In this document: positions 53,084 through 63,401 of the stretch, piece by piece | How the letters are laid out: each line of letters starts with the position of its first letter | Numbering within the stretch: the first letter of the stretch is position 1 | From: Adiantum capillus-veneris | Taxonomy: Eukaryota; Streptophyta; Polypodiopsida; Polypodiales; Pteridaceae | Length of the DNA: 64,000 nt | Assembly (NCBI GenBank): GCA_014529385.2 | Contig: CM043966.1 | Span: forward strand, 104,543,087-104,607,086 | Reading direction: 5' to 3' | Translations under genes and position numbers: made by a program | Notes under the pieces: model-generated | Databases searched by the model: none | Seen by the model: only the letters and a program-made list of their open reading frames with translations | What the model was told of the DNA's origin: nothing

Positions 53084-54888
53084 CTTTGTGGATTTTCACA
53101 AAGCATTTGACATGGTACCAAGGGCTCGATTGATGCGCAGACTGCAAGAGATGGGGGTGCCCCATAGAGGTAATTTGGGGGATAATGGCTTTGTACAAAT
53201 CAGTGGTGGGACATATACGCACTCCAGAAGGGGTATCTGATTTAGTTCGCTCTACTATTGGAGTGAAACAAGGTTGCCCATTGTCTCCTACTCTATTCGG
53301 TATGTATGTGGATGAGGTGTCTGATTACATTGACAGAAAGGGTGACAGGGGTGCCCAGCTGGCAGGGACGTGGATCCCATTGTTGCGTTATGCTGATGAT
53401 ATTGTATTGATATCTGACTCACCAAAAGGTATGCAACGACATCTGGACGCACTACGCAGTTTTGCAGAGGATAGTGGCCTGGGTGTAAACCTAGGCAAAA
53501 CAAAGGTTATGGTGTTTAACACCACACCGCAATGGGTCAGGAGATCAGTACCTACTTTCAAATATGGTCAGGAGATTGTGGAGTATACAGATGCATACAC
53601 TTACCTGGGGGTAGTCTTCACGGGGCCGAGATTTTCTTTGAGAAGAGCAGCAGAGACTAGACTAACTAGAGCCGGTGCGGCTCTGGGAGGAATGGAGAGG
53701 ATGTGTTCACAAGTTCAGTTCCAGGAACCTAGGACAAAGTTATGGCTCTTTGATACTTTGGTAGCCTCTACTATGTTATATGGGGTGCAGGTTTGGGGAC
53801 CTTCTATAGGCCAGTATGGGTGGAGGCGTATGGAGAAGCCCCTGGTATCTATGATCTCTCGGCTGATTAGAGCCAAGGTTTCTGTACCGCATGATATCAT
53901 TCGAGCGGAATTAGCTGCCCCCCCTATGGAGATTGAGGCGCTCACAAGATCAGTCTCCTTTGTACACAGTCTATGGGATACTACCAGAGACAGATATGCA
54001 AGGGTGGCTCTAGAGTCCTCCAGACAATTAGCTTTTAATGGGGACACATCATGCTGGTATGCTCAGATGACATCATGGTTTCAGACACATGGTTTCACCA
54101 TGGATAGGTTGCCTCCTTTTCAATACTCTCTTCAGGCACCCTTGAGGTCTCTGACACGGGTAGAGATTAATAGACTCATCCGTCAGGATTTGATCCAACT
54201 GGACACGAGAAGGACATGGATAGAGCCATTACAAGAGTTGGGCACAAAGATGGCTTTCTATAGAGAGCATCTTCTCCACCTCACGGGGGATGGGTTTGTG
54301 ATTCGACCTAGCTATATGGACGCGCATCTTTCCCATGGTTTGCGTTGTGCCATTGGCCAGATACACACGTCCTCACACCAGCTCGAGATTGAGATTAGCA
54401 GATTCAGAGGGACACCGGCAGATAACAGAATATGCCGCTTATGCCATCTAGAGCCAGAGACAGAAGTACATTACATATGTCATTGCACAGTATACTATGA
54501 GATACGAGGTCGTTTTCACTGTCTATTCAGAGAAGGTTTTGGGCCTCTATCTAGGGTCATGAGTTACGAGGATCAAAGATGTCTTGGGCTTTATCTACTT
54601 GAGCTACACAAGCATAGAGGAACCTTACTGAGGAGAGGTGAAGAGAGACATCCCCAGAGACAGATCACAGATTTCTTTACACTAGATACTATACACCCAG
54701 AAGAACAGACAGAGGAGCAACCAACGACGGTGGAGAGGTCTACCCGCACTACTGGCATTCTCATAGACCGAGCATTGGAGCTAGGGAGATCTAGACGACC
54801 CCGAGGGAGGAGAGGAGCTACACAATTTCGAAGGAGGCTACGGCAAAGGATTCAAGCCATACTCTTTCGTCGTCCAGAGTGCAGATGA
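53084..54888 (+). pseudogene. LINE reverse transcriptase core and C-terminus
   Basis: 53084-53240 in one frame gives SFVDFHKAFDMVPRARLMRR, the first catalytic Asp block. From 53185, in another frame, a 567-codon ORF carries GVKQGCPLSPTLFG, YADDIVLISDSP (Asp-Asp at 71-72), GLGVNLGKTKVMVF, YTYLGVVFTG, and the C-terminal CCHC C417-C420-H429-C434 (C-x2-C-x8-H-x4-C). It ends at a natural TGA. Intact over a long stretch except for the upstream deletion and frameshift. Confidence 0.9.
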
Positions 54889-55322
<434 letters not shown>

Positions 55323-56639
55323 CATGAGAAGCATCAGAGAAGCAGCTTCTCCCACGTGTAAGAAGATGCATCCCTCGCCGGCCGCCCACAAAGCCTCTTT
55401 CATGCACATACGGAAGAGGATGTCAGCAATAGAGAAAGAAATGAGAGAATGGAGAAACGAAGTGGAAGAGTGGAGGAAGGAAAGGAGCACTAATCTTCAA
55501 AGATAGACCAAAGAAAGAGATGGCATGCGTAGGAGGATCGCTTCGCTTGAGGAGAAAGTGGGCATCCAAGATTCCATCATCCGAAATCTACATGGTGAGC
55601 TTCTTGAAGCCAAAAGTGGGTGACTTGAAGAAGGGGAATTTCAATCTCCATGATGGAGGAGCTGAACACAATCAAAGCACAAGTGCGGGTCATCATGAAG
55701 AGGAGGAAAAGGAGTCATCTTGGGTCGAGGTCATCACCAAGACACAAAAGAACGTGGAGGCGACCGAGAAATGGATCGAGGTCACCAAGAAAGGGAAAGG
55801 TAAAGAGGCTTCTTCTACACCTGCCATCATTAACATGACCCTCGAAGAAGAGCAAAGAAGGCGGCTACGTGCCTTACATGTGAGGGTCACCCGCCTCAAG
55901 GATGTCAGGAAAAGATGTCACAAGCCTCATGCCCGAGATGGGAATGGAGAAGCCTTTAACACAAGAGGAGTGAAGGCCATGGAGGGGTGGGGCAAGAGGA
56001 GGTGACACTTGTTCGTGGGGGTGATTGTTAGAGCCGATACATGACACACTGTGAGACCTATAGGACCATACTGAACATGGAAGCTTGGAATTGTAATGAA
56101 TCTTATAGGTTGGATGTGGGCGCCTTTGAGGATAGCTTTCGGGACAGGGACATTATATTCTTCTCACAGACTCATCAAGCCCTTGGACAGATAATGCCAC
56201 ATGTGACAGGATATAGATGGAAGACAGCTTGCCGGACTGACACAAGATCCAAGCATGGGAGCAAGCGGGGGGAGCAATATAATTCAGAGAGGAGTTACAA
56301 CCAGCACATTGTACGAAGAGACCATCATGCTAGATACATGTGGGTGAGGCTGAGGGCCAACACAAGCCAATTTTTATACATTGCCATATGCTACTTTTCC
56401 CCCAGTACATCAATCTATGTTGCGCCTAGAGGCCACTCACCTTTCTCAATCCTAGACAATGACATATGGGAGTTTTCCAAGGATGGTGACATCATCCTCC
56501 TAGGAGACTTCAATGTACCGGTGGGCAATGCCTCACAGGCATTTTTATACATTCATATGCACTTTGACACATCTATGTTTGCGCTAGAGGAGGAGATTTC
56601 TAGTGAGGTGGATATTTTTTGGAGTTGGTGGAAGGATGA
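55323..56639 (+). pseudogene. Second LINE, 5' part: ORF1 and endonuclease, decayed
   Basis: ORF1 pieces in three frames: coiled-coil-like REWRNEVEEWRKERSTNLQR, MRRRIASLEEKVGIQDS, LEEGEFQ, then TLEEEQRRRLRALHVRVTRL, very like ORF1 of the first LINE. Much of the RRM-like part is lost. The endonuclease at 56077-56530 has NMEAWNCNESYRLDVGAFED, FFSQTHQALGQ (Gln for the catalytic Glu) and IILLGDFNVPVGN. At about 56541-56590 a short duplicate of 56372-56440 (TTTTTATACATT..CATATGC) follows. The LINE is then cut by an LTR fragment. Confidence 0.85.
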
Positions 56640-56860
56640 TGTCTTAAAGCCTTCCCTTAATATAAAAGAAAAAATACCGAATGGGGCGGCAGATTTTGGG
56701 ACAATACTCTGGGCACGGAATACGAAAGGGGCGGCAGATTTTGGTGTCGACCACGGAAATAGTAAAGTTTGAGAATTAATTTTAAAGTTGAGAAGAATTT
56801 TAAGTGATTCTCTCGTGTGTTGTGTCAGATTTCCGACTTGGGTTACACAAGTCTGTGACA
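56640..56860 (+). repeat. Truncated 5' LTR of the gag-only element
   Basis: Matches 59530-59714 (CTTAATAT, GGGGC.GCAGATTTTGG, CTCTGGGCACGGAA, TTTTAAAGTTG, GTGTCAGATT, CGACTTGGG). It contains a short internal duplication of ACGAAAGGGGCGGCAGATTT. It ends AAGTCTGTGACA. Confidence 0.82.
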
Positions 56861-56861
56861 G

Positions 56862-56873
56862 TGATATCAAAGC
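56862..56873 (+). other. Degenerate primer binding site
   Basis: TGATATCAAAGC, two changes from TGGTATCAGAGC, one base after the LTR end. Confidence 0.7.
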
Positions 56874-56956
56874 CTAGTCGATTTCTCTTCTACCAGGAAA
56901 TCCGATCTCTTTTCTCGTGACACACATGGATTCTGGCAAGAATCAGACAAATCCTC

Positions 56957-58250
56957 ATGTCACCTCGAGAACGGGAAGCAGCAGGGAAAATTCGAATGGA
57001 TCACGAATACCGGCCTACGCAGTATCAGCTAATGGAGATGCAACGTCAACAGCAGGTTGATGAGTCCCCAAAGCAGATACTCCAATTTGCAAAGGATCCA
57101 CAGTATGCTAAATTTTTGACCCGACACCCGATTGACGAAGTACATACGCATTGGCAAAAGGCCATTGACTCACCAATAAAACCGGCCCTCAAGAAACCTT
57201 CTACCCCAAGAATGTTTAATGAAGAACTTGATGACGTCGTCGAAAGATGAATCAACCAACTTTTGGGTGCAAAGAAACAAACGAAGAAACACAACAAGGG
57301 GACTGACTACCCCGGTTATTTGGGCCGTCAATCTTCTTTTGCAAGTGCAAGAAACAGAAGAAGGATGTACGTTTCAAAGGATTGTCCAGTTCGTCCTCAT
57401 CTTCTTTTGACAGCTAGGACAGCTCATCCTCTTCTGACTCGAGTGATGAGGACAGAAAGGACAAGAAACGACGAAAGGACCATACGTTTTACTCAAAAAG
57501 GAAACATCTTTACAAAGCGAAACAATATGATTTTCTCGAAGGCAAGGGCCAAAAGACCGAGGAATTTAAAGAGGGAGGACAAGCAGTAAAGTTTGAAACC
57601 TCTAAGTCTTTAGCCTTTATTCAACAGTTTGACATAGCATTGTTTGGAGGTCGCTATACAGAGCACTCCAAGATTAGACGGGCAGCATTCTTTTTGAAAG
57701 GCAAGGCATGGACACGGTGGTCTACTCTTTTGTTAAGAAAAGAAGCACCGATGAAGTGGCTAAAGTTTAAGAGACTCTTTCTCTTCATGGCTCACTCAAG
57801 AATACGAACAGAACGTGATTACTGACTAGAATCATCTTCGGATGGTCAAGGTAGAACCCTTAGATACTTACTGTGAGAGAATTTGGGATGGTTTTCTATC
57901 TGCTTCATCCTTTAAGATGATCAGTTTCAAGCAGCAAATCGAGCGGTTTTACTGTAGACTTCCCAAAGAGATCCGAGATTATTGCCTTGAGAAGAAGTCC
58001 AAGTCCATACAACAATTGATAGGACATGCTCAGCGGGGATTTGCTATGCATTCCGGTAACTTGACTTATCCACCAGATGAATCTTCAACAAGTCATAACA
58101 GAAGCAGAGGACAGAGAGATACACGATCTCGACTGACAGAAGAGCAGAAAGACGAATTTCAAAGCGGGAAAGTGTTTTGAATGTGGAGAACAAGGGCATA
58201 TCTCTACATGGTGCCCCAAAAAGGCACAAGAAGAAGAAGAACTAACAGAT
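56957..58250 (+). pseudogene. gag: gag of the gag-only element
   Basis: N-terminus: YRPTQYQLMEMQRQQQVDES and YAKFLTRHPIDEVHTHWQKA. The middle, basic/acidic linker is frameshifted several times. Capsid: QYDFLEGKGQKTEEFKEGGQ, AFIQQFDIALFGGRYTEHSK, AFFLKGKAWTRWSTLLLRKE. Then IERFYCRLPKEIRDYCLEKK, and a CCHC knuckle CFECGEQGHISTWC (about 58169-58210), after which the frame ends within about ten codons (EEEELTD). At least three frameshifts and one stop (57248-57250). Confidence 0.85.
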
Positions 58251-59087
58251 TGAAGATAGATAGATACTAGATAGAAAATTTGAAATAACTAGCATTATTT
58301 TGCTTTATGAATTTATGAAATAGGACTTTTTGAAGATGACTTTGATTTAAGTATGAAACTAATGTTTTATGGAAGATCCTGCTATTGTGAACAGATAACA
58401 ACATCGAGAATGAGATAATGATAAATTCGGAGCAATGACAGCTTCAAAATGAACCCGATAATAAAAAAGATCATGAATTTTGAATCATGATGAATGATTG
58501 AATGGAACTCTCATGAGCGCATCAAGAGTTCCCGCGGGATGAGATGGCCACACAACTAGAATTGAATGATTGAACCACTCTGTTCAGATGAACTCAGTGT
58601 GTGATTGCTGGATTTGGGATCCCCGGAAATGATTACTCGCACAAGACCGTGCTTGAGTGCAAATAAAATGATTGACCAAATGACTGCAACATTTCGGTCT
58701 CGAGAAATCTATGGACATGATCACAATATGGGATTAGTAATCCGAGTTCAGTCAAATCCGGGATGGATCTAGATGCAATTACTAAATACGTTGCCAGGAA
58801 TCATGGTCCTAGATCAAAACGAAATCTATGGACATGATTGACAATATGGAATTAGTTAATCCGACATCAGTGAGGTTCGGTGCGGATCTAGATGCGATTG
58901 CTAAATACGTTGCCAAGAATCATACTCTATGTGATATGATTTGAATGTGATGGATGTGACTATTGTCTTTGTACAAGTGCTGGATTTGTGTCATCTAGTG
59001 CATCCATACTTAGAATCAATGTTTACTGAACTGATTTATGGCTTATGTCTGATTTTGCAGACGTAATCGAGGGCGATTACAATTCTT
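58251..59087 (+). other. Non-coding 3' internal region of the gag-only element
   Basis: No ORF of note. It contains a tandem duplication of about 118 bp (listed separately). The last 150 bp is shared with the copy at 47571-47834. Confidence 0.75.
58704..58940 (+). repeat. Tandem duplication of a ~118-bp unit
   Basis: GAAATCTATGGACATGAT starts both units (about 58704 and 58821). GGATCTAGATGC.ATT.CTA and AATACGTTGCCA.GAATCAT recur in both. About 85% alike. Confidence 0.88.
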
Positions 59088-59101
59088 TCAAGAGGGGGGT
59101 A

Positions 59102-59715
59102 TGTCACAAACCCATGACGTGGCATGACCACCCGAGCAAGACCAAAGGTCAGGCTATACGGAATCCAGGCAGAGCCAAAGGACCAGCTGTACGGAATCCC
59201 AAAATCTGTATTGATTGCTAACTATTTGAAATCCCGAAAATTGCGCTAAATGCTGACGTGGCAGACTGTATGCGAATTGTGCTAACAACAAATGACATGG
59301 CACACTGTACGGATTTTCGCAAATTGCGCTGGCTGTTTTTTTTTTCAGTTTTTGGAACCAGAAGCTTTTGGGAACAAGTTGCTTTTGGGACAAATTGTTT
59401 TTGAGTTGAACTGGTTTTGGGGCTCTATTTTTGGGGCATCACTTGTAAGAATAAATAGACCCTTAGGGGCCTCAATCTGCAGAGCATATGCACGCAGAGC
59501 CTGAGAGCAGAGGTCCAACGCGTGTTGTACTTTTCTCAAGCCTTAATATGAAAATAAATACGAAAGGGGCACCAGATTTTGGGGCCAATACCTCTGGGCA
59601 CGGAACTACGCCGAGCCGTATCGACTCTAATTTTAAAGTTGTGAAGTATTTTAAGTGCTTCTCTCTGGTGTGTCGTGTCAGATTCCCGACTTGGGGGGTG
59701 CCCAAGTCTGTGACG
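59102..59715 (+). repeat. 3' LTR of the gag-only element (614 bp)
   Basis: Starts TGTCACAAACCCATGACGTG after AAGAGGGGGGTA. Contains TGACGTGGCAGACTGTA, GACATGGCACACTGTACGGA, GGAACCAGAAGCTTTTGGGA, the R-like AGAATAAATA and GAAAATAAATACG. It ends AAGTCTGTGACG. Confidence 0.88.
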
Positions 59716-60075
59716 GTTTTTGCAGTTCTATTCAACCGTGTCATGTGTGAGGATCTACCTGAAACTTGGAGATTGCCTACTATTGTGCCTATCTTCAGCG
59801 AGGAAACTACCGTACTATTATGATTGAACACACATTGGCACAGTTGTATGCATCTATCCTTGAGCAGCAGTTGAGCAGATAGGCAAAGAGTGAGGGCATA
59901 CGGACAACGGGACTGGCCGGTTTTAGGAGAGGCTCTCCACTCTTGACCATATTCTGACACTCAGAGCCATCATTGAGGAGGGTGGGGCACATGGGAGATG
60001 TATTTATTGTAGCTTTGTGGATTTCCACAAAGCATTTGACATGGTGCCCACAGCCAGATTGATGTGTAGACTACA
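59716..60075 (+). pseudogene. LINE RT fragment
   Basis: Frames give AVLFNRVMCEDLPETWRLPT, IVPIFS, TIMIEHTLAQLYASILEQQL and CSFVDFHKAFDMVPTARLM-like residues, with frameshifts. This is RT palm coding of the same family as the LINE at 50655-55086, including the very segment deleted there. It is cut on the left by the gag-only 3' LTR and on the right by another LTR. It is probably the continuation of the second LINE. Confidence 0.85.
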
Positions 60076-61480
60076 TGTCACGTGACACATCCAACCCTAT
60101 GTGTCCATGGACAAGCTACAGCATGATCAAGGTTCAGTCAAGTCAAGTCAGTCTAGATTTAGAAGTGATCTGGCACTTTTGTGAGTCTATTCGTAGACCG
60201 TGCATGCCGAGTCACTTAGCATAGATGCATATCCTCTGGTTGCACACAGCATGATCATCAGTATTCCCTTCAGAATCCATCAGATTCAGTCAGGGGAATT
60301 TTCCATTGCATTTAGCCTATTTTCCCTATTTTTGGTATTTTTCACTTATTATTTTTAAGTGACTTTCCAACAAAAGTAGGTAGGGCAATTTTGCTAAGTT
60401 AATATATAAGCAAACCCAAGTTAGCACTTTCTGGCAAAAGAGGCAACAGGAGCTCCCGCTCAACAGGCACCTTCTCAGCAAGAACCCATCAAAACCTTGG
60501 CGTTTTGGTGTTCCCTCATCGCCCACAACCTCAGCACCCTAGCGTTTTCTGTTCCTAGCAGTTTCCCACCGCATCAAGCACCAAGCCTTGGCGTTTCCAG
60601 CTTTCCCAAGATCGCCACAGCACCAGATCCTTAGCGGTTGCATCAACATGCACTAACGCCAACAGCAGACCCTCAAGGACCAGCGTTTTTCATTAACGCT
60701 CAGCAGTCAGCCAGCGTTTTTGGTTTTCAGCCTTAGCGACAGCAGAACAGCAGCGTTTTTCAGCAGTCTCCATAGCAACAGATTCATCCCTAGTTGGGTG
60801 CAGAAGAACCCCCATTTTCAGCCATAAAAACGCAGCCAAAACAGTCATTTTCAGCCACCCAAAACAACCCAAAGATTTGCAGATTTTCAGCAGTTAGAAG
60901 ACCACAGATTTCAGCCCTAAAGTCGTCGTCGTCGTCATTGGCATAGTCCCAAGTTGCATCAGTCCATTGCATCCGCATTGTACCACTTTGTGCAATCAAT
61001 AAATAGACAACTCTCGCCGACGAGAGTCGGGCCTTCGGAGGAGGGTTTTACGTCGTCTCTGGTGTCGTATCTCTCTTCTCTCTCTATCTCTCAGTCTCAT
61101 TCACTTACACGCACAGTGTCCATTCACTTTGTTTGTGATCATAGCATTCTCTCATTAAGAACGGAAGGCTCTACCTTCCATAAGAACAAAAGGAACCTTG
61201 AGCACAGTTCGGAGCACTCATCTTGAGCAAAGCGCAAACAATCATTCCGCTGCACCTAACAGAGCTTTGGCAGTGTTCTGTATCACTCAAGGAAAGAACC
61301 ACAAGAACCACAAGAATTTTTTTGCTTGTTGAGGTCGCACGAACCCAAGTTCGCTTGGGCGTGTCGATTCCTAATTGTGTTTTTTTGAAGAGCGACAGGA
61401 ATCCAAAGAAAGAAGGGCTTGTCCAGCCTCCCCTTGTGTCTCTTTTCAGTAATTGAGAGCGGACCATGCACTTAGCGGCC
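60076..61480 (+). repeat. 5' LTR of the young element (right end approximate)
   Basis: Starts TGTCACGTGACA. TATA-like TTAATATATAAGC lies near 60399-60411 and a polyadenylation-like CAATAAATAGAC near 60997-61008. The LTR end is not fixed, because the 3' copy leaves the window after 599 bp and no standard PBS was found; 61440-61510 (before TTGGTGTGAGCGC) is the best guess. Confidence 0.65.
60399..60411 (+). promoter_or_regulatory. TATA box of the young element's LTR
   Basis: TTAATATATAAGC, identical in the 3' LTR near 63725-63737. AAGTTAGCACTTTC follows. Confidence 0.6.
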
Positions 61481-61599
61481 GGCCAATGGACGTGAGGTGG
61501 GAAAAATCAACCTTGGTGTGAGCGCAAGGCCGCCAAGGGGTGCGCCCGCGGAAAAGAGTAGAACTCGGGTGAAGAGAAGATCCTTCTCGAACACAGATT

Positions 61600-61710
61600 G
61601 CAAGAGAAAGAAAACCTCAAGAACCTCAAGACCCTCAAGAACCCAAGAACCCAAGACCCTCAAGAACCCATGTTCCTCGTGAACTTAAGAACCTAGAACC
61701 CACGACTTCA
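61600..61710 (+). repeat. CAAGAACC-type minisatellite in the leader
   Basis: About ten imperfect units of CTCAAGAACC / CCCAAGAACC / CAAGACC in succession just ahead of the ORF start. Confidence 0.85.
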
Positions 61711-61712
61711 AA

Positions 61713-62009
61713 ATGGTCATCACTCGAAGCGGAATGGATACTTGGCTTGAAGGTGATGAGCATGAGAGAGGCGAAGAAGAATTTTCCCCACCAGAAGGTT
61801 TTTCCGACCCTCCCCCTTCCCCATCTACGACACCGATTGCACTAACTCCAATAGAGGAGTTGGAGCTGTTGTTTATGGAACAGAATTTACAACGCGAAGC
61901 AAGAAATGCCGCAAGAATAGCAGCCATAGAGCACACATACCAAGAAAGAATGGCAGCCATAGAGCGAGCAAGCACGCTTGGAAGCCAAAGAACGACAAGC
62001 CAAATTTGA
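61713..62009 (+). CDS. Gag-like start and helical region of the young element's ORF
   Basis: MVITRSGMDTWLEGDEHERG: the M-V-x-T-R-S-G opening is common in plant gypsy gag proteins. An acidic/Pro linker (PPPSPSTTPIALTPIEELEL) precedes a helical stretch (ARNAARIAAIEHTYQERMAA). Around 61968 the sensible reading shifts one frame (RLEAKERQAKFDHECKERKA, then RRHAERKAEMDRRH) and around 62110-62130 it shifts back. Function unknown; capsid is an inference. Confidence 0.6.
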   Translation: MVITRSGMDTWLEGDEHERGEEEFSPPEGFSDPPPSPSTTPIALTPIEELELLFMEQNLQREARNAARIAAIEHTYQERMAAIERASTLGSQRTTSQI

Positions 62010-62015
62010 TCATGA

Positions 62016-63119
62016 ATGCAAAGAAAGAAAAGCACAAATGGAACGCAGACACGCAGAAAGAAAAGCAGAAATGGATCGCAGACACACAAAAGACGAAGCA
62101 GAAAGAACAAAGCAAGACAAGCAAAATTTGGTCGCGAGATCAAAGCAAGGAGGGAAGAGTTCTTGCGACTCTTTTCTCAAGCTCAGGCACAGATGCAAGA
62201 GATTCGGGAAAAGGAGACTCTCTCAGTCTCTTCTTCTCCAAAGCATGACACACAGGATTTGCATGATTGTGTGAAGCATAATGATGATTTGATTGACAAT
62301 GACTTGCATGATAAGAACAATGATTCGCATGATGATAAGCATGATGATTTGAATGACAAGCATGATGGTTTGGATGACAAAGATAAGCATGATGATTTGC
62401 ATGATCAACATGTGATTTCTCACGAGCATGATGATTTGCATGAAGATACTGTGATTGTTCACAAGGATGATGTGTTAGTGGACGCTTTTTCTAGCGAAGC
62501 TAACCTCGTTATAGATTCGATCAATCACGAAGAACCGATCTTGGCTTTCGAGTCGAAGTCCAAAGAACCTCCACAGGACGATTCGATCATTCAGGAAGAA
62601 CCGATCTTGGCTCTCGAGCCTAGATTCAAAGAACCCTCACAGGAAGTATTATGTGTTCACATGATTGATACGCACGCATTGTTTGAACGTTTCATTCGTG
62701 ATCGTTTCCTGTATTTTAGTCAGCATCGTTATGTGATCCCTTTTCCTAGGCATGACATATTGTATGCTGAACACGTTTCTCTCATGGATGAGCACGAATG
62801 TATGCGGATTTTTCATGAAAAGCTGAAAAGTATGTGTGTAAGGAAGTCACATTCCATGTCTCTTCCTTGGCATGACACAGTTTCCGAACGAGCACATGAA
62901 AGTATGAGCACCAAGCATGGACATTTCCGTTGTGAATTGCCACAGTTGATTGCTCTAGATCATAAAAGAAAGATTCGATCTCATTGTTTGCATGTGTTTG
63001 ATGAACGGGTTGTCACTCCGTCTCTTTGTTCATCTACATTGCATACACAGTCTTTAGAGGAACCAAGATTTTTTCCACTCACTTTACATGGAATGGGTAT
63101 GTTCATGTTTTTGTGTTGA
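62016..63119 (+). CDS. Main ORF of the young element: coiled coil, His/Asp repeat, novel C-terminus
   Basis: Same frame as 61713-62009 after its stop. The first 30 codons are probably out of frame; from about 62120 it reads AKFGREIKARREEFLRLFSQ and QAQMQEIREKETLSV. A His/Asp repeat follows (about 62260-62475; KHDDLNDKHDGLDDKDKHDD), then a tandem 20-residue unit (EEPILAFESKSKEPP / EEPILALEPRFKEPS), then an unmatched C-terminal domain rich in His and Arg (FERFIRDRFLYFSQHRYVIP, CMRIFHEKLKSMCVRKSHSM). Ends at TGA 282 bp before the 3' LTR. No catalytic motif of any retroelement enzyme is present. Confidence 0.6.
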   Translation: MQRKKSTNGTQTRRKKSRNGSQTHKRRSRKNKARQAKFGREIKARREEFLRLFSQAQAQMQEIREKETLSVSSSPKHDTQDLHDCVKHNDDLIDNDLHDKNNDSHDDKHDDLNDKHDGLDDKDKHDDLHDQHVISHEHDDLHEDTVIVHKDDVLVDAFSSEANLVIDSINHEEPILAFESKSKEPPQDDSIIQEEPILALEPRFKEPSQEVLCVHMIDTHALFERFIRDRFLYFSQHRYVIPFPRHDILYAEHVSLMDEHECMRIFHEKLKSMCVRKSHSMSLPWHDTVSERAHESMSTKHGHFRCELPQLIALDHKRKIRSHCLHVFDERVVTPSLCSSTLHTQSLEEPRFFPLTLHGMGMFMFLC

Positions 63120-63388
63120 AAATGGTTTCGAAAATTTTCAGCCATGGAGATTCTTGAAGAAGGAAGAAGCATGACTATCAACCAACTTGAAGCATTGAAG
63201 GAGCCACACAAGACTTTTGTGTCGTTTTCGGCGCGGCCCAAAGAAGCAAGCAATGCAGACCTTTATGAAGTTCAAGTACTGCAAGACCCACGCATCAGAG
63301 TGGGCCGGCGAAGAGTCCCTTCCAGGATTTCAGATGCTGTTGGCGCTCTCCCTCGACACCATACAGTTCATTACCAGTACCTCACTTT
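63120..63388 (+). other. 3' part of the internal region
   Basis: A further open frame (63144-63452) reads EALKEPHKTFVSFSARPKEA and RIRVGRRRVPSRIS and runs into the LTR. It may be a remnant of a third coding segment; no family recognised. Confidence 0.4.
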
Positions 63389-63401
63389 GAAAAGGAGGGG
63401 A
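63389..63401 (+). other. Polypurine tract of the young element
   Basis: GAAAAGGAGGGGA immediately before the TGTCACGTGACA start of the 3' LTR. Confidence 0.85.

Larger units (their letters stand above)
56640..59715 (+). mobile_element. Gag-only (non-autonomous) gypsy-type LTR element
   Basis: Truncated 5' LTR (56640-56860), PBS-like site, gag with zinc knuckle, about 850 bp of non-coding DNA, polypurine tract (59088-59101) and 3' LTR (59102-59715). There is no trace of protease, RT or integrase between the gag end and the polypurine tract, and other copies in the window show the same internal 3' end. It is therefore a family mobilised in trans, with gag related to the chromodomain elements. 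Confidence 0.85.
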
